A stretch of 64,000 nucleotides of DNA from BPJO01 sp037189665. GTDB taxonomy: Bacteria > Planctomycetota > Phycisphaerae > Tepidisphaerales > Tepidisphaeraceae. The DNA is taken from positions 1 through 64,000 of the forward strand of contig JBBCIV010000083.1 in the NCBI GenBank assembly GCA_037189665.1, written 5' to 3'. Made by a program: the position numbers and the translations under genes. The notes under the pieces were generated by a model, which worked only from the letters and a program-made list of their open reading frames with translations, made no database searches and was not told where the DNA came from. Below are positions 1 to 8,498 of this stretch, piece by piece. How positions within the stretch are numbered: position 1 is the stretch's first letter; every line of letters starts with the position of its first letter.

Positions 1-279
1 GGCGAACGGCTTCAGCTCATCGAGCGAGTGCGGCAGGTCCTTATTGCGATCCCAGTACATCAGGAACGCCCCGCTGATGTCGTGCAGCCGCGCGGCGCAG
101 GCATCGGTGTTGTCCAGCGTGATGAACGGCGCATCCGATCCAGCCGTCCGTCCTCCACCGGTCGTCTTCGACTGTTGCGACTGGCAGCCCGCCATCGCCA
201 AAACCATGATTGCGCACGCCATCAACGTGCCGCGGCCGACCTTGATGATGGCTGTCGTCGTCGAGGGCAACACGTGCAT
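1..279 (-). CDS. Partial lipoprotein, last gene seen in the type II secretion operon
   Basis: The first 93 codons of a gene that runs off the left edge. The start ATG overlaps the TGA of the secretin gene (TGATG), so the two are translationally coupled. Residues 17-32 form a hydrophobic segment ending in the lipobox LAMAGC at residues 27-32, so export and lipidation at that Cys are predicted. The mature part begins with a Gln/Ser/Thr-rich linker and continues with RLHDISGAFLMYW and PHSLDELKPF. That pattern resembles short periplasmic or pseudopilin-associated proteins of planctomycetes, but I do not recognise a family. Position suggests a role with the secretin, for example as a pilotin-like or accessory lipoprotein; this is inference. 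Confidence 0.75.
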   Translation of the reverse strand, partial: MHVLPSTTTAIIKVGRGTLMACAIMVLAMAGCQSQQSKTTGGGRTAGSDAPFITLDNTDACAARLHDISGAFLMYWDRNKDLPHSLDELKPFA

Positions 280-2660
280 CAATTCCTCTCGTCGGGCTGC
301 TGCTGTTGCGGCTGTTGCGGCTGTTGCGGCTGCGTCGTTGAGGGCGGCTGGGCGGTGGTTTCGCCGCGCTTCAGGCCCTCGCGATGCTGATCATACACGC
401 CCGGGGCCACAGCGCCAGGGAGCAACTTCGTGGAATCGACCTCATCCTTCGACATGCCGTCAAGCTGATCCGGGTCTTCCGCCACGTGCGGCGTCAGGAA
501 GATGAGCAACTCGGTCTTGGCCTTGTTCTTGATCGTCCGCTTGAAAACCTCACCCAAGAGAGGGATATCGCCTAGGAAAGGAACCTTGTTCACCGATTCG
601 GTCACGCGGTCTTCCATCAGGCCACCGATGACGATCGTCTTGCCGTTACGAACGCCGACGCGCGTCTGCGCCGACCGCTTGGCGATGATCGGCTGCGACG
701 CGGTATCGGAAATCGGCACGGTTTCGCCGGTGAGCGTGCTGATCTCGGGCGCGACATCGAGGATCACCAGCCCGTCGGGGTTGATGTGTGGGATGACGTC
801 CAGCAGGATGCCGACATCGCGGTACTGCAGGGTGTTGATGGTCTGGCCCGTGTCGGTGATACGGCTATTCTCGATGAGCGGGACTTCCTGGCCGACGGTG
901 ATCGAGGCGAGCTGGTTATCGCTCGCAAGGATATACGGACGCGAAAGCACGTCGAGCTTGCCGGTGGTTTCCAGCGCGCGAATCGTCGCCTCGAAGTTGG
1001 TCTCGAGTAATTGCACTACCAGCCCCTGGCCGTTGACTGGGATATTGAAGTTGCCTCCGCCGAACTGGCCGCGATCGGACGTCGCCTCACCGCCGAACGG
1101 CCCGACGCGGTCGGCGCGCACGTTGAGCGCCGATAGTTCCGCGCCGATATCGCTGCCGTTGCTGTGCGTCACCTCCGCCAGCAGCACCTTGATCAGCACC
1201 TGCCTGACGGGCTTGTCCATCTCGTCGAGCACCTGCTGCACGCGAGAGTAATTGGACGGAGCAGTGCGAATGAGCAGCGAATTGGTGTCGGTGTCGGCGA
1301 TGATCGATACCTGCCCCGCCAGGTCGCTGGCGGCCTGCTGAGCCTGCGCGGAGACGCGCTGACCACCACTACCGCCGGTCTGCCCGCCCCCTCGTCCCGA
1401 CGACGTCTGGCCAAACGTGCCAGTGTTGGTTCCGAACGTGCTGGTGCCCGTCGAACCGCCGGTGCGCGATGAAGTCCGGCCGCTGGTGCCGGTGCCGCTC
1501 TGCGAGCGGGCGTTGCGCAACGTATCAGCATTGTTCTGCGAGGATCGATTGGTGATCGCCGTTCCGTTGAACAGGCTGTTAAGCACCTGCTCGATATTGA
1601 GCGCCTGCGCGTTTTTCAGGCGATAGACGTAAACCGTCTCTTCCGAAGCCGGATTGGAATCCAGTTCCTTCACGACGGTGGCGACGGTTTCGAGCAGGTC
1701 GCTCGGGCCGGTGACGACGATGGAGTTCGTCCGCTCGTCCGATCCGGCCGACACCTTGCCCGTGCGGTTCTGCGACTGATTCCCTCGTGCCGCCTGTTGC
1801 ATGAACCGCCGGAAGTTACCGCCCGGCCCGCCACCCGGGCCGCCACCATCACCACCTCCCCCGCCACCATCACCGCCTTGGTTTTGTTGGGGGCGGGTGG
1901 CGTCGAGATTGCCGAAGACGTCGTTGATCAGCTTTGCCGCCGCCGATGCAGTGGCATACTTGAGCTGGAACACCTTCACGTCCACCGCCGAGCCGACCGT
2001 CGTGTCCAGCGCCGCGACGATCTCCACCACGCGCCGCACGTTGGCGGACGTATCGGTGATGACCAGCGCGTTGCTCGACGCGTTGGCGGTGAAATCGGCG
2101 TCGGTGCTGACCAGGGGCGCCAGATCGGTTTTCAGCTGCGTCGCGTCGGCGAAGCGAAGCGGGATGACCTGCGTGATCAACTCGTCGGTCTTGGCGATCT
2201 TCTCCGGATCGTTGCCCGAGCGAACGGGGATGTTGAGCCGCTTGGCCGCATCCTTGTTGACGATCTTCAGCACGCGTTCCTGCTGGATGGCGGTGTAGCC
2301 GGCGTTGCGCAGCACGGTGTTGAGCAGCGACACTGCTTCCTCCGGCGACACCGACTGTTTGCTCACCAGCGTCACCCGGCCCTCGGGCTTCACTTCCTTG
2401 ACAACAATGAAGCCGGCGGCGTTGGATAGCTCATCGAGGATGACGTCGATCGACGCGTCCTGAAAGTTGAGCGTAAGCCCGCCGTTCTGCCTGGCGACAC
2501 CCGTAAGCGGCCGCGACGGCGCGGCGCCCGTCGCCGGCGCGGTGGTCGGCGCCGGGGGCGGCACAGGCACTTCCTGGCCGAGCGCCGCCGTGCCGATCAG
2601 TTGTGCGACGACCAGCGATGCGGCCCACGTCACATGCCACGATGAAGCGATCCTGCTCAT
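279..2660 (-). CDS. gspD: Type II secretion secretin GspD
   Basis: Outer-membrane secretin that forms the gated exit pore of the type II secretion system. I start it at the ATG at 2660 because AGGAAGG lies 8 bases upstream; the ATG at 2666 is too close to that site. The N-terminus is a signal peptide ending near TAALGQ. Then come an N0-like domain (FQDASIDVILDELS), N1-N3 repeats (VIPLRFADATQLK, VFQLKYATASAAAKLI, VYRLKNAQALNIEQVL) and the C-terminal secretin domain with VPLIENSRI, VGVRNGKTIVIGGL and VPFLGDIPLLG. Two low-complexity inserts stand out: a Gly/Asp/Pro-rich stretch between N-domains and a Ser/Thr/Gly-rich stretch after N3. The C-terminus is Pro/Gln-rich. About 793 residues is normal to long for GspD. 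Confidence 0.95.
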   Translation of the reverse strand: MSRIASSWHVTWAASLVVAQLIGTAALGQEVPVPPPAPTTAPATGAAPSRPLTGVARQNGGLTLNFQDASIDVILDELSNAAGFIVVKEVKPEGRVTLVSKQSVSPEEAVSLLNTVLRNAGYTAIQQERVLKIVNKDAAKRLNIPVRSGNDPEKIAKTDELITQVIPLRFADATQLKTDLAPLVSTDADFTANASSNALVITDTSANVRRVVEIVAALDTTVGSAVDVKVFQLKYATASAAAKLINDVFGNLDATRPQQNQGGDGGGGGGDGGGPGGGPGGNFRRFMQQAARGNQSQNRTGKVSAGSDERTNSIVVTGPSDLLETVATVVKELDSNPASEETVYVYRLKNAQALNIEQVLNSLFNGTAITNRSSQNNADTLRNARSQSGTGTSGRTSSRTGGSTGTSTFGTNTGTFGQTSSGRGGGQTGGSGGQRVSAQAQQAASDLAGQVSIIADTDTNSLLIRTAPSNYSRVQQVLDEMDKPVRQVLIKVLLAEVTHSNGSDIGAELSALNVRADRVGPFGGEATSDRGQFGGGNFNIPVNGQGLVVQLLETNFEATIRALETTGKLDVLSRPYILASDNQLASITVGQEVPLIENSRITDTGQTINTLQYRDVGILLDVIPHINPDGLVILDVAPEISTLTGETVPISDTASQPIIAKRSAQTRVGVRNGKTIVIGGLMEDRVTESVNKVPFLGDIPLLGEVFKRTIKNKAKTELLIFLTPHVAEDPDQLDGMSKDEVDSTKLLPGAVAPGVYDQHREGLKRGETTAQPPSTTQPQQPQQPQQQQPDERN
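302..328. repeat. Three tandem copies of a 9-base unit in gspD
   Basis: The unit GCTGTTGCG (plus strand) is repeated exactly three times and encodes the Pro-Gln-Gln runs in the C-terminal tail of GspD. Such a tract can expand or contract by slippage without breaking the frame. Confidence 0.85.
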
Positions 2661-2686
2661 TACCATGTCCTTCCTAAGCCTATTTC

Positions 2687-3262
2687 TCAACGATTGCGTC
2701 CGCGGTTTCGCAGCCGCATGCGCTCTTCCGCGCTCAGATTTGCCATGTCCGCCGGCGTGCCGCCGTTCGACGGCCCAGCCGACGTCGAGCCCGACGACCC
2801 GTCTGATGACGTCGATGGCGACGAACTCGTCGCCACCGGTGCCGACGGCTTATTGCCCGCCAGGTTCTGGCCGATGAATACCCACGTCACCTGTTCTTCG
2901 TGTACGTAGGCGATCGCGTCGATCGCGATCTCGGCGATGTGCCCGCGGGCGATCTCGTCGCCGGGCGCGACGCGCGTCATGCCCGTGCTGCTCTCGAGAT
3001 ACGCGCGAAAGCCGTGTTCCTCGATCGCCACGCCTCGCAGCACGAACTTGCTCTCCGGCGGCTCGGGCGGGCGCTCTGGACGCTCATATGAACTTGGCCG
3101 CGTGCTCGGCGGACGCGGTCGGGAACGTTCGCGCAGGAACATGTTCCGCTCGCTGATCACGCCGTACTTCTCGTCGAACTCCGACCGCCGCTCCTGCGCC
3201 TGGACGTCAGCGGCCAACATACCGATGACGCACGCCAAGCCAATAATGATGACCGTTCTCAT
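2687..3262 (-). CDS. GspC/PilP-like periplasmic linker protein of the T2SS
   Basis: A 191-residue protein with an N-terminal signal or anchor (residues 2-22). Its conserved core reads YGVISERNMF, like the HR domain that opens GspC and PilP proteins and contacts the secretin. The segment FVLRGVAIEEHGFRAYLE followed by PGDEI fits the same beta-rich fold. The C-terminus is Ser/Thr/Gly-rich and looks disordered. Its start overlaps the stop of the GspM/PilO-like gene by 4 bases, and it lies directly before gspD, as expected for a protein coupling the inner-membrane platform to the secretin. The choice between GspC and PilP cannot be made by eye. Confidence 0.7.
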   Translation of the reverse strand: MRTVIIIGLACVIGMLAADVQAQERRSEFDEKYGVISERNMFLRERSRPRPPSTRPSSYERPERPPEPPESKFVLRGVAIEEHGFRAYLESSTGMTRVAPGDEIARGHIAEIAIDAIAYVHEEQVTWVFIGQNLAGNKPSAPVATSSSPSTSSDGSSGSTSAGPSNGGTPADMANLSAEERMRLRNRGRNR

Positions 3263-3843
3263 CGCAATGCCTCCCGTGCCTCCCGTGCCACCCCGTGCGC
3301 CACCGCCACCCGCGGCGGAGGCGGCGCGTCGAAGATCGTGGAAACGCCTAGCTGCAGCGCCAGATCATCGGTTCCCTCCTTGCGGGCGCTGACCTGCAAA
3401 TCGCTCATCCGCAGCGGGATTTTCGACGTCTGGAGGTTGTGCAGGAACCGCGTCATGCGCGACATCGATCCGGTCGCGCTCACGCGGAGCGTGATGCGAT
3501 AGAAGCCATTGACGCGTTCGCTGCGATCGGGCTTGAGCGACTGAACCGACAGGCCGGCGTTCTGAGCCGCCTCGCGCACGCGGTCGAGCAACTGCCCTTC
3601 CGCGGCCGACGCGTCGGCCTTCAGGCCAGTGCCGGCAAGCTCTTTCCAGCGACGGCTGGCGGCGATATCGCTGTCAAACAGGTTGTTCGCCTCTCGAAGC
3701 GACGATTGATAATCCTCGATCGCGAGGTTCGCGTCGCTCAGCCGCTTGAACATCGGCGACAACAGCACCTGGTCGAGCAGCAGCGCGAAGATCACCACGC
3801 CCGCCCCGATTGCGATGTAACGTTCTCGCTTGGACATGGTCAT
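3259..3843 (-). CDS. GspM/PilO-like inner-membrane platform protein
   Basis: A 194-residue bitopic protein. A short cytoplasmic start (MTMSKRERY) is followed by one membrane segment at about residues 10-28, a coiled-coil region (LSDANLAIEDYQSSLREA) and a ferredoxin-like periplasmic domain with the PilO-typical pattern ending FLHNLQTSKIPLRMSDLQV. In type II secretion and type IV pili this subunit pairs with the GspL/PilN protein in the inner membrane. It overlaps the preceding GspL-like gene by 4 bases if the ATG at 3843 is used; the ATG at 3837 is the alternative. Confidence 0.8.
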   Translation of the reverse strand: MTMSKRERYIAIGAGVVIFALLLDQVLLSPMFKRLSDANLAIEDYQSSLREANNLFDSDIAASRRWKELAGTGLKADASAAEGQLLDRVREAAQNAGLSVQSLKPDRSERVNGFYRITLRVSATGSMSRMTRFLHNLQTSKIPLRMSDLQVSARKEGTDDLALQLGVSTIFDAPPPPRVAVAHGVAREAREALR

Positions 3844-5210
3844 TGGCGCACCTCCGACTGGCCGTAGACAAAACTGATGGAATACGTGATCTCGCCCCCG
3901 CGGCCGCCGGCTTCGCGGAGGTCGAGGAGCTGGACGCGGGCAAAGTATTTATCGTTCATCAGCCGGTCGCGCAACGCGAGGATCAGGCGCTGATCGGTAC
4001 TCTTGCCCTGAAGCGTGCCCTCGCCGTTGTCGCGCAGGGTGATGCCGGTAGTCCAGATCGGCTCGTCGTAGTTAAACGCAAGGGAAAGCTGCCGAACGCA
4101 GTCGAGGTTTCCGCCGCGGTTCTCGAAGAACGTACGGCCGAACTTGAAGCGATCCACGCGGGCCTGGGCGGCCTTCACGTCGGGTTCGAGCTTCTTCAAC
4201 TGCTCGGCAAGCATCGCCTGCTCGGCTTCGCGCGAGTGAACGGTCATCACCAGACTGATGATGCCGACGATGATCGCCACCCCTGCCGCCATCGCGAGAT
4301 AGGCGGGGCGACCAAAACGGCTGGTCTTCTCGGGGGCAAGGCGACTGTCGATGAAGTTGACCGGCAGACGTGCCTCATCGAGCCCGACGAGAGACAAGGC
4401 GACCGCCGGCAGATGCCCTGCCGATTTTAGGGTTGCAGCGCTTCCGTTCATGGCGGCAGGGTCGATGCGGGCGTTCAGTTCTGCCGCGGAGACGGCCTTG
4501 GCGTCAAGGCCGGCCAGCCCCGCGCCGCCCGATGCGTCACATACTCGTAACTGACCTGACGCGCCGCCAAGCGCGAGGATGCGCTTCAATTCCAGGTTCA
4601 CCTGCTGTGGGTCCGCCGAGGCGAGCGGGCGCAGGGTTCGTGCGGCACCACCTTGCCACTGTACGAACTCGGCGCCGGTGGAAGCCAAGCTGAGCATGGC
4701 ATGGTCAGATTCGATCAACGCGCTGGTTGCCAACGTCGTCGGGCAGACGGCCACCAAATGCAGCCCGGCGGCGTCTGTCAGTTTCCGGACCTTGTCGATC
4801 TGCGCCTTCAGCATGCCCACCAGCAATACCCTGGTGTTGCCGGCGACAACGTCGCCTGCGCTATCGACGATCAGCCCGCCGGCGTCGCCGCCCATCGCCA
4901 TGCGCTCGGCCTGCAATCGCAGGATCGCGGTCGCGGCGGACGCGTCCGTCGGCGGGATTTCCTTTTCCTGGGCAATGACCCACCGCGCCGGCACGCCGAC
5001 GACGGCGCGGCCGGCCTTGATATGGTGTTGTTCGAGGAACTGGGCGAGCGCCTGTCCGGTCATCTCCGGCCGCTCCAGGAGCGGGCCGGCGGCGTCGAAA
5101 CGGGCGATCTTCTTCACCACGCGCGCGCTGCCCTTGCCGTCGGTCTGACAGCAGATGATCTCGCGATCACCGAAGGCCAGTGCGAGAATTGCTGATCCGC
5201 CGATGCGCAT
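3840..5210 (-). CDS. PilM/GspL-type actin-like platform protein with PilN-like C-terminus
   Basis: A 456-residue protein. I start it at the ATG at 5210, which overlaps the gspK stop as TAATG. Residues 1 to about 200 have the PilM/GspL actin-like ATPase layout (LALAFGDREIICCQTD; VVGVPARWVIAQEKEIPP). A single membrane helix lies at about 303-324, followed by a coiled coil (EQAMLAEQLKKLEPDVKAAQ) and a PilN-like periplasmic domain. It therefore combines in one chain what PilM and PilN do separately, as GspL does. GspL recruits the ATPase GspE to the membrane and binds GspM, whose homologue is encoded next. Confidence 0.8.
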   Translation of the reverse strand: MRIGGSAILALAFGDREIICCQTDGKGSARVVKKIARFDAAGPLLERPEMTGQALAQFLEQHHIKAGRAVVGVPARWVIAQEKEIPPTDASAATAILRLQAERMAMGGDAGGLIVDSAGDVVAGNTRVLLVGMLKAQIDKVRKLTDAAGLHLVAVCPTTLATSALIESDHAMLSLASTGAEFVQWQGGAARTLRPLASADPQQVNLELKRILALGGASGQLRVCDASGGAGLAGLDAKAVSAAELNARIDPAAMNGSAATLKSAGHLPAVALSLVGLDEARLPVNFIDSRLAPEKTSRFGRPAYLAMAAGVAIIVGIISLVMTVHSREAEQAMLAEQLKKLEPDVKAAQARVDRFKFGRTFFENRGGNLDCVRQLSLAFNYDEPIWTTGITLRDNGEGTLQGKSTDQRLILALRDRLMNDKYFARVQLLDLREAGGRGGEITYSISFVYGQSEVRQ

Positions 5211-6478
5211 TAGCGCGTTCCTCCTTGAGCCGTCGCCAGCGGCGACGAATCCAGCACCGCGGGACGACCGCGGTCGGTGATATCCCGCCGGTATACGATC
5301 CTGGGCGTCGTGGGCGCGGTATCGATGACGATCCGAATTCGCTTGAACGCCCGCCCGTTGCGGCTGGTCGCCACGATGTCCGCCGAATACTGCCTGCCCC
5401 GACCCGTGATGAGCCGGCCGAGGTTGACGCTCTTGTCTTTCAGAACGTCGTACACCCACGCCCGCGAACCGGGATTGCTCTGAACTTCGCTGGTCCGCCG
5501 GGCCAACAGCGCATCGACGTTGGCCTCATCAATGCCGAGGGCGACCAACACTTCCCTCGGCGCGGTGTTCACGTTCACCCGGCCGCGAATGCGGGCAGTG
5601 GTGGCAACCTCGGTGAGGTAGTCTTCCACCAACTGAAACTCGTCGTACGTCATCCCGCCGCGATAGGCGAAGTCGAACACGTCCAGCGCCGGCAGCACGC
5701 CGACGCGCGACATGATTTCCGCGGCGCGGGCCTCGCTGATCTTGTCGCGAAGCACCTCGCGAGTTTCGGTGCGCTGCGTGTTCACGTTCACCCGCCGCGT
5801 GCCGTCGGCGGCGGCGTTCGATTCCAGCGTCCAGGCGGTGAAAAAATCGGCCAGGCCGGCGTGCTGGTAATATTCCGTCACCACCACGCCCGCGGTGTTC
5901 GGCGGGCCGTAAAGCAGGTCGCCGGTCATGCCCTTGATGAGCATCAATTCTTCGACGCACTCGAAGTTGGCGTTCTTGGCACGATAGCCGTCGGCGGTGC
6001 CCAGATAATTGCCGCTTTCGGCGCCGCTGGCGGTGAGGTTCTCATCCTCATCGCGCCAATCGATGATCGAACCGGCCAATTCGTCCGTCATGCCGGGCAG
6101 CAGCCGCAGTTGATCAATGTTGGCAGAGTTGAGGTTGAGCTTCGACGATTCGTCCATCAATCCCCAGCTCGGCAGCGATTCGTCGTCGTAGTTGGGCTTC
6201 ACGATCGTGAACGATCCCTGCCCCAACGGCACGTTGACGAAATCGGATTCGACCAGGTCGTCCAGTGAATCGCGATAGTTCGTCAGGATCGCCAGCACGT
6301 ACTGCTCCGCGCCGCGGGCGACGGAATCGGCATCGCGCGTGGCCTGCGAGTTGGCGGCCAGCGCCATATCGACGCGGGCGGAGCGGTTCAACGTCAGCAC
6401 CAGGCCGGCCAGCGCGAACAGCACCACCATTGCCACGATCAACACGCTTCCGCGATTGTGAGCATCACGCCGGGGCAT
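5210..6478 (-). CDS. gspK: Type II secretion minor pseudopilin GspK
   Basis: GspK is the large minor pseudopilin that caps the pseudopilus tip together with GspI and GspJ. The protein is 422 residues. It begins with a short basic leader and a hydrophobic stretch, RGSVLIVAMVVLFALAGLVL, which is the prepilin helix. The GspK core follows: WGLMDESSKLNLNSAN (the conserved helix-hairpin-helix-like start) and LRLLPGM, then a second copy of that theme around VNVNTAPREVLVALGI. The +5 Glu of most pseudopilins is absent, as is usual for GspK. Its start overlaps the gspJ stop as TGATG. Confidence 0.9.
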   Translation of the reverse strand: MPRRDAHNRGSVLIVAMVVLFALAGLVLTLNRSARVDMALAANSQATRDADSVARGAEQYVLAILTNYRDSLDDLVESDFVNVPLGQGSFTIVKPNYDDESLPSWGLMDESSKLNLNSANIDQLRLLPGMTDELAGSIIDWRDEDENLTASGAESGNYLGTADGYRAKNANFECVEELMLIKGMTGDLLYGPPNTAGVVVTEYYQHAGLADFFTAWTLESNAAADGTRRVNVNTQRTETREVLRDKISEARAAEIMSRVGVLPALDVFDFAYRGGMTYDEFQLVEDYLTEVATTARIRGRVNVNTAPREVLVALGIDEANVDALLARRTSEVQSNPGSRAWVYDVLKDKSVNLGRLITGRGRQYSADIVATSRNGRAFKRIRIVIDTAPTTPRIVYRRDITDRGRPAVLDSSPLATAQGGTR

Positions 6479-7161
6479 CAGTCACCCCCCGTAACAGTGG
6501 TATCCGTGGACTCCTCGGTCACCTCGTCCAGCGGAATGGCGCACGGCAGCCGCACCAATCGCGTGACGGAATAGGCCTGCGCGTTCACATCGCGATCGGC
6601 GGTCTTGCGGATCGTCACTTCGATGGCGACGGGGAGCGCATCGGACTGAAGCGTGGAATCCCATTCGTCGTGCCACAGTGACCCGTCAAAGAAGCGGACG
6701 GAAAAGCCGATCAGATCAGTAGCGAGAACTTCATCGGTCGGCTGCGCCGCCACCGGCGCGAGCAGGTTGCGCGTCACCCGTCGGACGAGCACCGGCTGGA
6801 CGCCGTCGGTACGGAGCACCAGTTGTACGCGACGGAAGCCCTCGCTGAACGGATCGACAGCCCCACGGTCGCGGCCGATGCAGTAGAAATCGATCGAGTC
6901 GGCCTCGCGACCGGGCGTGCCCATGGCGTAGCCGACCATCGGGCCGGCAAGCGTGCCGGTCGGCGGGAGAATCGATTGCAGGTCCTGTTCGATCAGGTCG
7001 AGCGCGACGGCGGCGGCGCGGATGTCGCGCATCTGCACCTGAGCGCTGGTCCGGGCCTTGAAGCCCGAATACATCGCGGAGTAAAGCGCCAGCGCCATCA
7101 TCGCGGCGATCGCCATCGACAACAGCAGTTCCAGGAGCGTGAAGCCGTTATGACGCGTCAT
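6478..7161 (-). CDS. gspJ: Type II secretion minor pseudopilin GspJ
   Basis: Start chosen at the ATG at 7161, which overlaps the gspI stop (ATGA). The 227-residue protein opens with a prepilin leader and N-methylation motif, MTRHNG/FTLLELLLSM; GspO/PilD-type peptidase would cleave before Phe, and Glu is at +5. After the helix the sequence has the GspJ pattern (ALDLIEQDLQSILPP, RRVQLVLRTDG, LIGFSVRFFDGSLW). GspJ is part of the pseudopilus tip complex with GspI and GspK, both encoded next to it. Confidence 0.9.
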   Translation of the reverse strand: MTRHNGFTLLELLLSMAIAAMMALALYSAMYSGFKARTSAQVQMRDIRAAAVALDLIEQDLQSILPPTGTLAGPMVGYAMGTPGREADSIDFYCIGRDRGAVDPFSEGFRRVQLVLRTDGVQPVLVRRVTRNLLAPVAAQPTDEVLATDLIGFSVRFFDGSLWHDEWDSTLQSDALPVAIEVTIRKTADRDVNAQAYSVTRLVRLPCAIPLDEVTEESTDTTVTGGD

Positions 7162-7559
7162 TGTGTTTCCTCCGTGGAAACACTGCCGGTGGTCGAACCG
7201 GCGATGAACGTCATCGTGCTGAGGCTGAGCGATTGCTCGGCCGACCGCTCGGGCCAGTAGACGTTGACCGTCACGACATAGACACCGAAATTTCCGCTCA
7301 CAAAGCTGCTGTCCCAGCGATAACCCGGCCAATCGACGCCAAACGTGCCCGAGCCGGTGAACAGCGAACTGTCGTTCATCAGCACCAGTTCGTTCAACTT
7401 CAACTGCGCCAACTCGGCCGCCTCTGCGGTGCGGCGGGCGTGGGCGCTGGTCTGCATCGCCGTCGTGATGCCGCGCATCGCCACGGGCAGCACGACGCCG
7501 ACCAGCACCATCGTGGCCAGCACTTCGGGGAGCGTAAATCCGCGGCGCGAGCGTTTCAT
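7158..7559 (-). CDS. gspI: Type II secretion minor pseudopilin GspI
   Basis: A 133-residue pseudopilin with leader MKRSRRG/FTLPEVLATMVL. Glu is at +5 and the hydrophobic helix runs to about residue 30. It is followed by ARRTAEAAELAQLKLNELV, the alpha-helical spine typical of GspI. The short C-terminal beta domain (YVVTVNVYWPERSAEQSLSL) matches the family size. The gene overlaps gspH by 4 bases upstream and gspJ by 4 bases downstream. Confidence 0.9.
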   Translation of the reverse strand: MKRSRRGFTLPEVLATMVLVGVVLPVAMRGITTAMQTSAHARRTAEAAELAQLKLNELVLMNDSSLFTGSGTFGVDWPGYRWDSSFVSGNFGVYVVTVNVYWPERSAEQSLSLSTMTFIAGSTTGSVSTEETQ

Positions 7560-8038
7560 CGTGCCTCCCCCATCACGCGAAACGGGTCCGCCGGCGTTGC
7601 GGCGGCGATCTCGACGACCTCGCCGCGCGCCGACGTGATCCGAACCACCGCCGGAGTACAGCGAGAATCGGGGAAAAAACAGATCGCGCGATTCTCGCCT
7701 CCGCTGATCAGGTCAAGCTGGAAGCTCGTCGGCATCGTCGTCACCACGCCCCACTCGCCGGCCACGGGCGTCACCACGTCGCCTGAGCGGGTGGAGAGCA
7801 CGTAGCCGTTCGTGTTGAGATCGATCGACAGTACGTGCTCGGTGGCGGTGAGGATCGCCTGCGCCCGCGCCAACTGCGTGGCGGCGAGGAACTGGTCGGT
7901 CGCGTCGCGCAGCTTCGCGCCGTCGCTCCAGCCTCGCATGCTGGGGGCGGCCATCGCGATCGTGATGCTGATGATCGTGAGCACGACCACCAATTCGATC
8001 AGCGTGAAGGCGAAGTTGTGACGCTTGCGGCCGTTCAT
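7556..8038 (-). CDS. gspH: Type II secretion minor pseudopilin GspH
   Basis: A 160-residue prepilin-like protein. The leader MNGRKRHNFA/FTLIELVVVL is cleaved before Phe in the usual prepilin way, with Glu at +5, although Ala rather than Gly precedes the cut. The helix is followed by LRDATDQFLAATQLARAQAI, the signature helix of GspH/FimT. The C-terminal beta domain contains ICFFPDSRCTPAVVRITS. It lies 6 bases after gspG and overlaps gspI. Confidence 0.9.
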   Translation of the reverse strand: MNGRKRHNFAFTLIELVVVLTIISITIAMAAPSMRGWSDGAKLRDATDQFLAATQLARAQAILTATEHVLSIDLNTNGYVLSTRSGDVVTPVAGEWGVVTTMPTSFQLDLISGGENRAICFFPDSRCTPAVVRITSARGEVVEIAAATPADPFRVMGEAR

Positions 8039-8044
8039 CGACGC

Positions 8045-8461
8045 TTACCAGTTCCCGATGTCGTCTTCCGTGCCCTCGCGGCCGTCGGCGCCGCTGGAGG
8101 AGAGATCAAATCCGCTCGGATTTTTCTGGCCGGGCTGGCGATAGTTGTACTCGTTGCCCCACGGGTCTTTCGGAACGCCGCGTTCGAGGTACGGCCCGCG
8201 CCAGCCGGTCACGCCGCTGGGCGCGGATAGCAACGCGTCGAGCTTTTCCTCGGTGGAAGGCAGCCGCCCGGTATCGATCTCGAAGCGGTTAATCGAGCTG
8301 GAGATCGTGCTGATGTCCGTCTTCGCCGCCGTCTCGCGCGCCTGCTGCGAGCGGCCGGTGAACTTCGGCACCACCAACGCCGCCAGCACACCAAGGATCA
8401 CCAGCACCAGCAGCAGTTCGATCAGCGTAAAACCACTTCGTCGTCGTTCGTTCCGTTTCAT
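8045..8461 (-). CDS. gspG: Type II secretion major pseudopilin GspG
   Basis: GspG polymerises into the pseudopilus piston. Three ATG codons stand in a row (8467, 8464, 8461); GAGGA just upstream gives the best spacing to the last, so I start at 8461 (138 residues). The leader ends MKRNERRRSG/FTLIELLLVLVI with Glu at +5. The mature protein shows the classic GspG features: ALVVPKFTG, INRFEIDTGRLPSTEEKLDAL, GWRGPYLERGVPKDPWGNEY and the C-terminal DLSSSGADGREGTEDDI, which carries the calcium-site acidic residues. It lies 37 bases after gspF. Confidence 0.95.
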   Translation of the reverse strand: MKRNERRRSGFTLIELLLVLVILGVLAALVVPKFTGRSQQARETAAKTDISTISSSINRFEIDTGRLPSTEEKLDALLSAPSGVTGWRGPYLERGVPKDPWGNEYNYRQPGQKNPSGFDLSSSGADGREGTEDDIGNW

Positions 8462-8498
8462 CATCATTCCTCGTTCACACAGACCCGTAATACTCACT

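Noticed and set aside
302..328. CRISPR-like or minisatellite array
   Set aside because: Only three 9-base units inside a coding region; no CRISPR array is present anywhere in the window.
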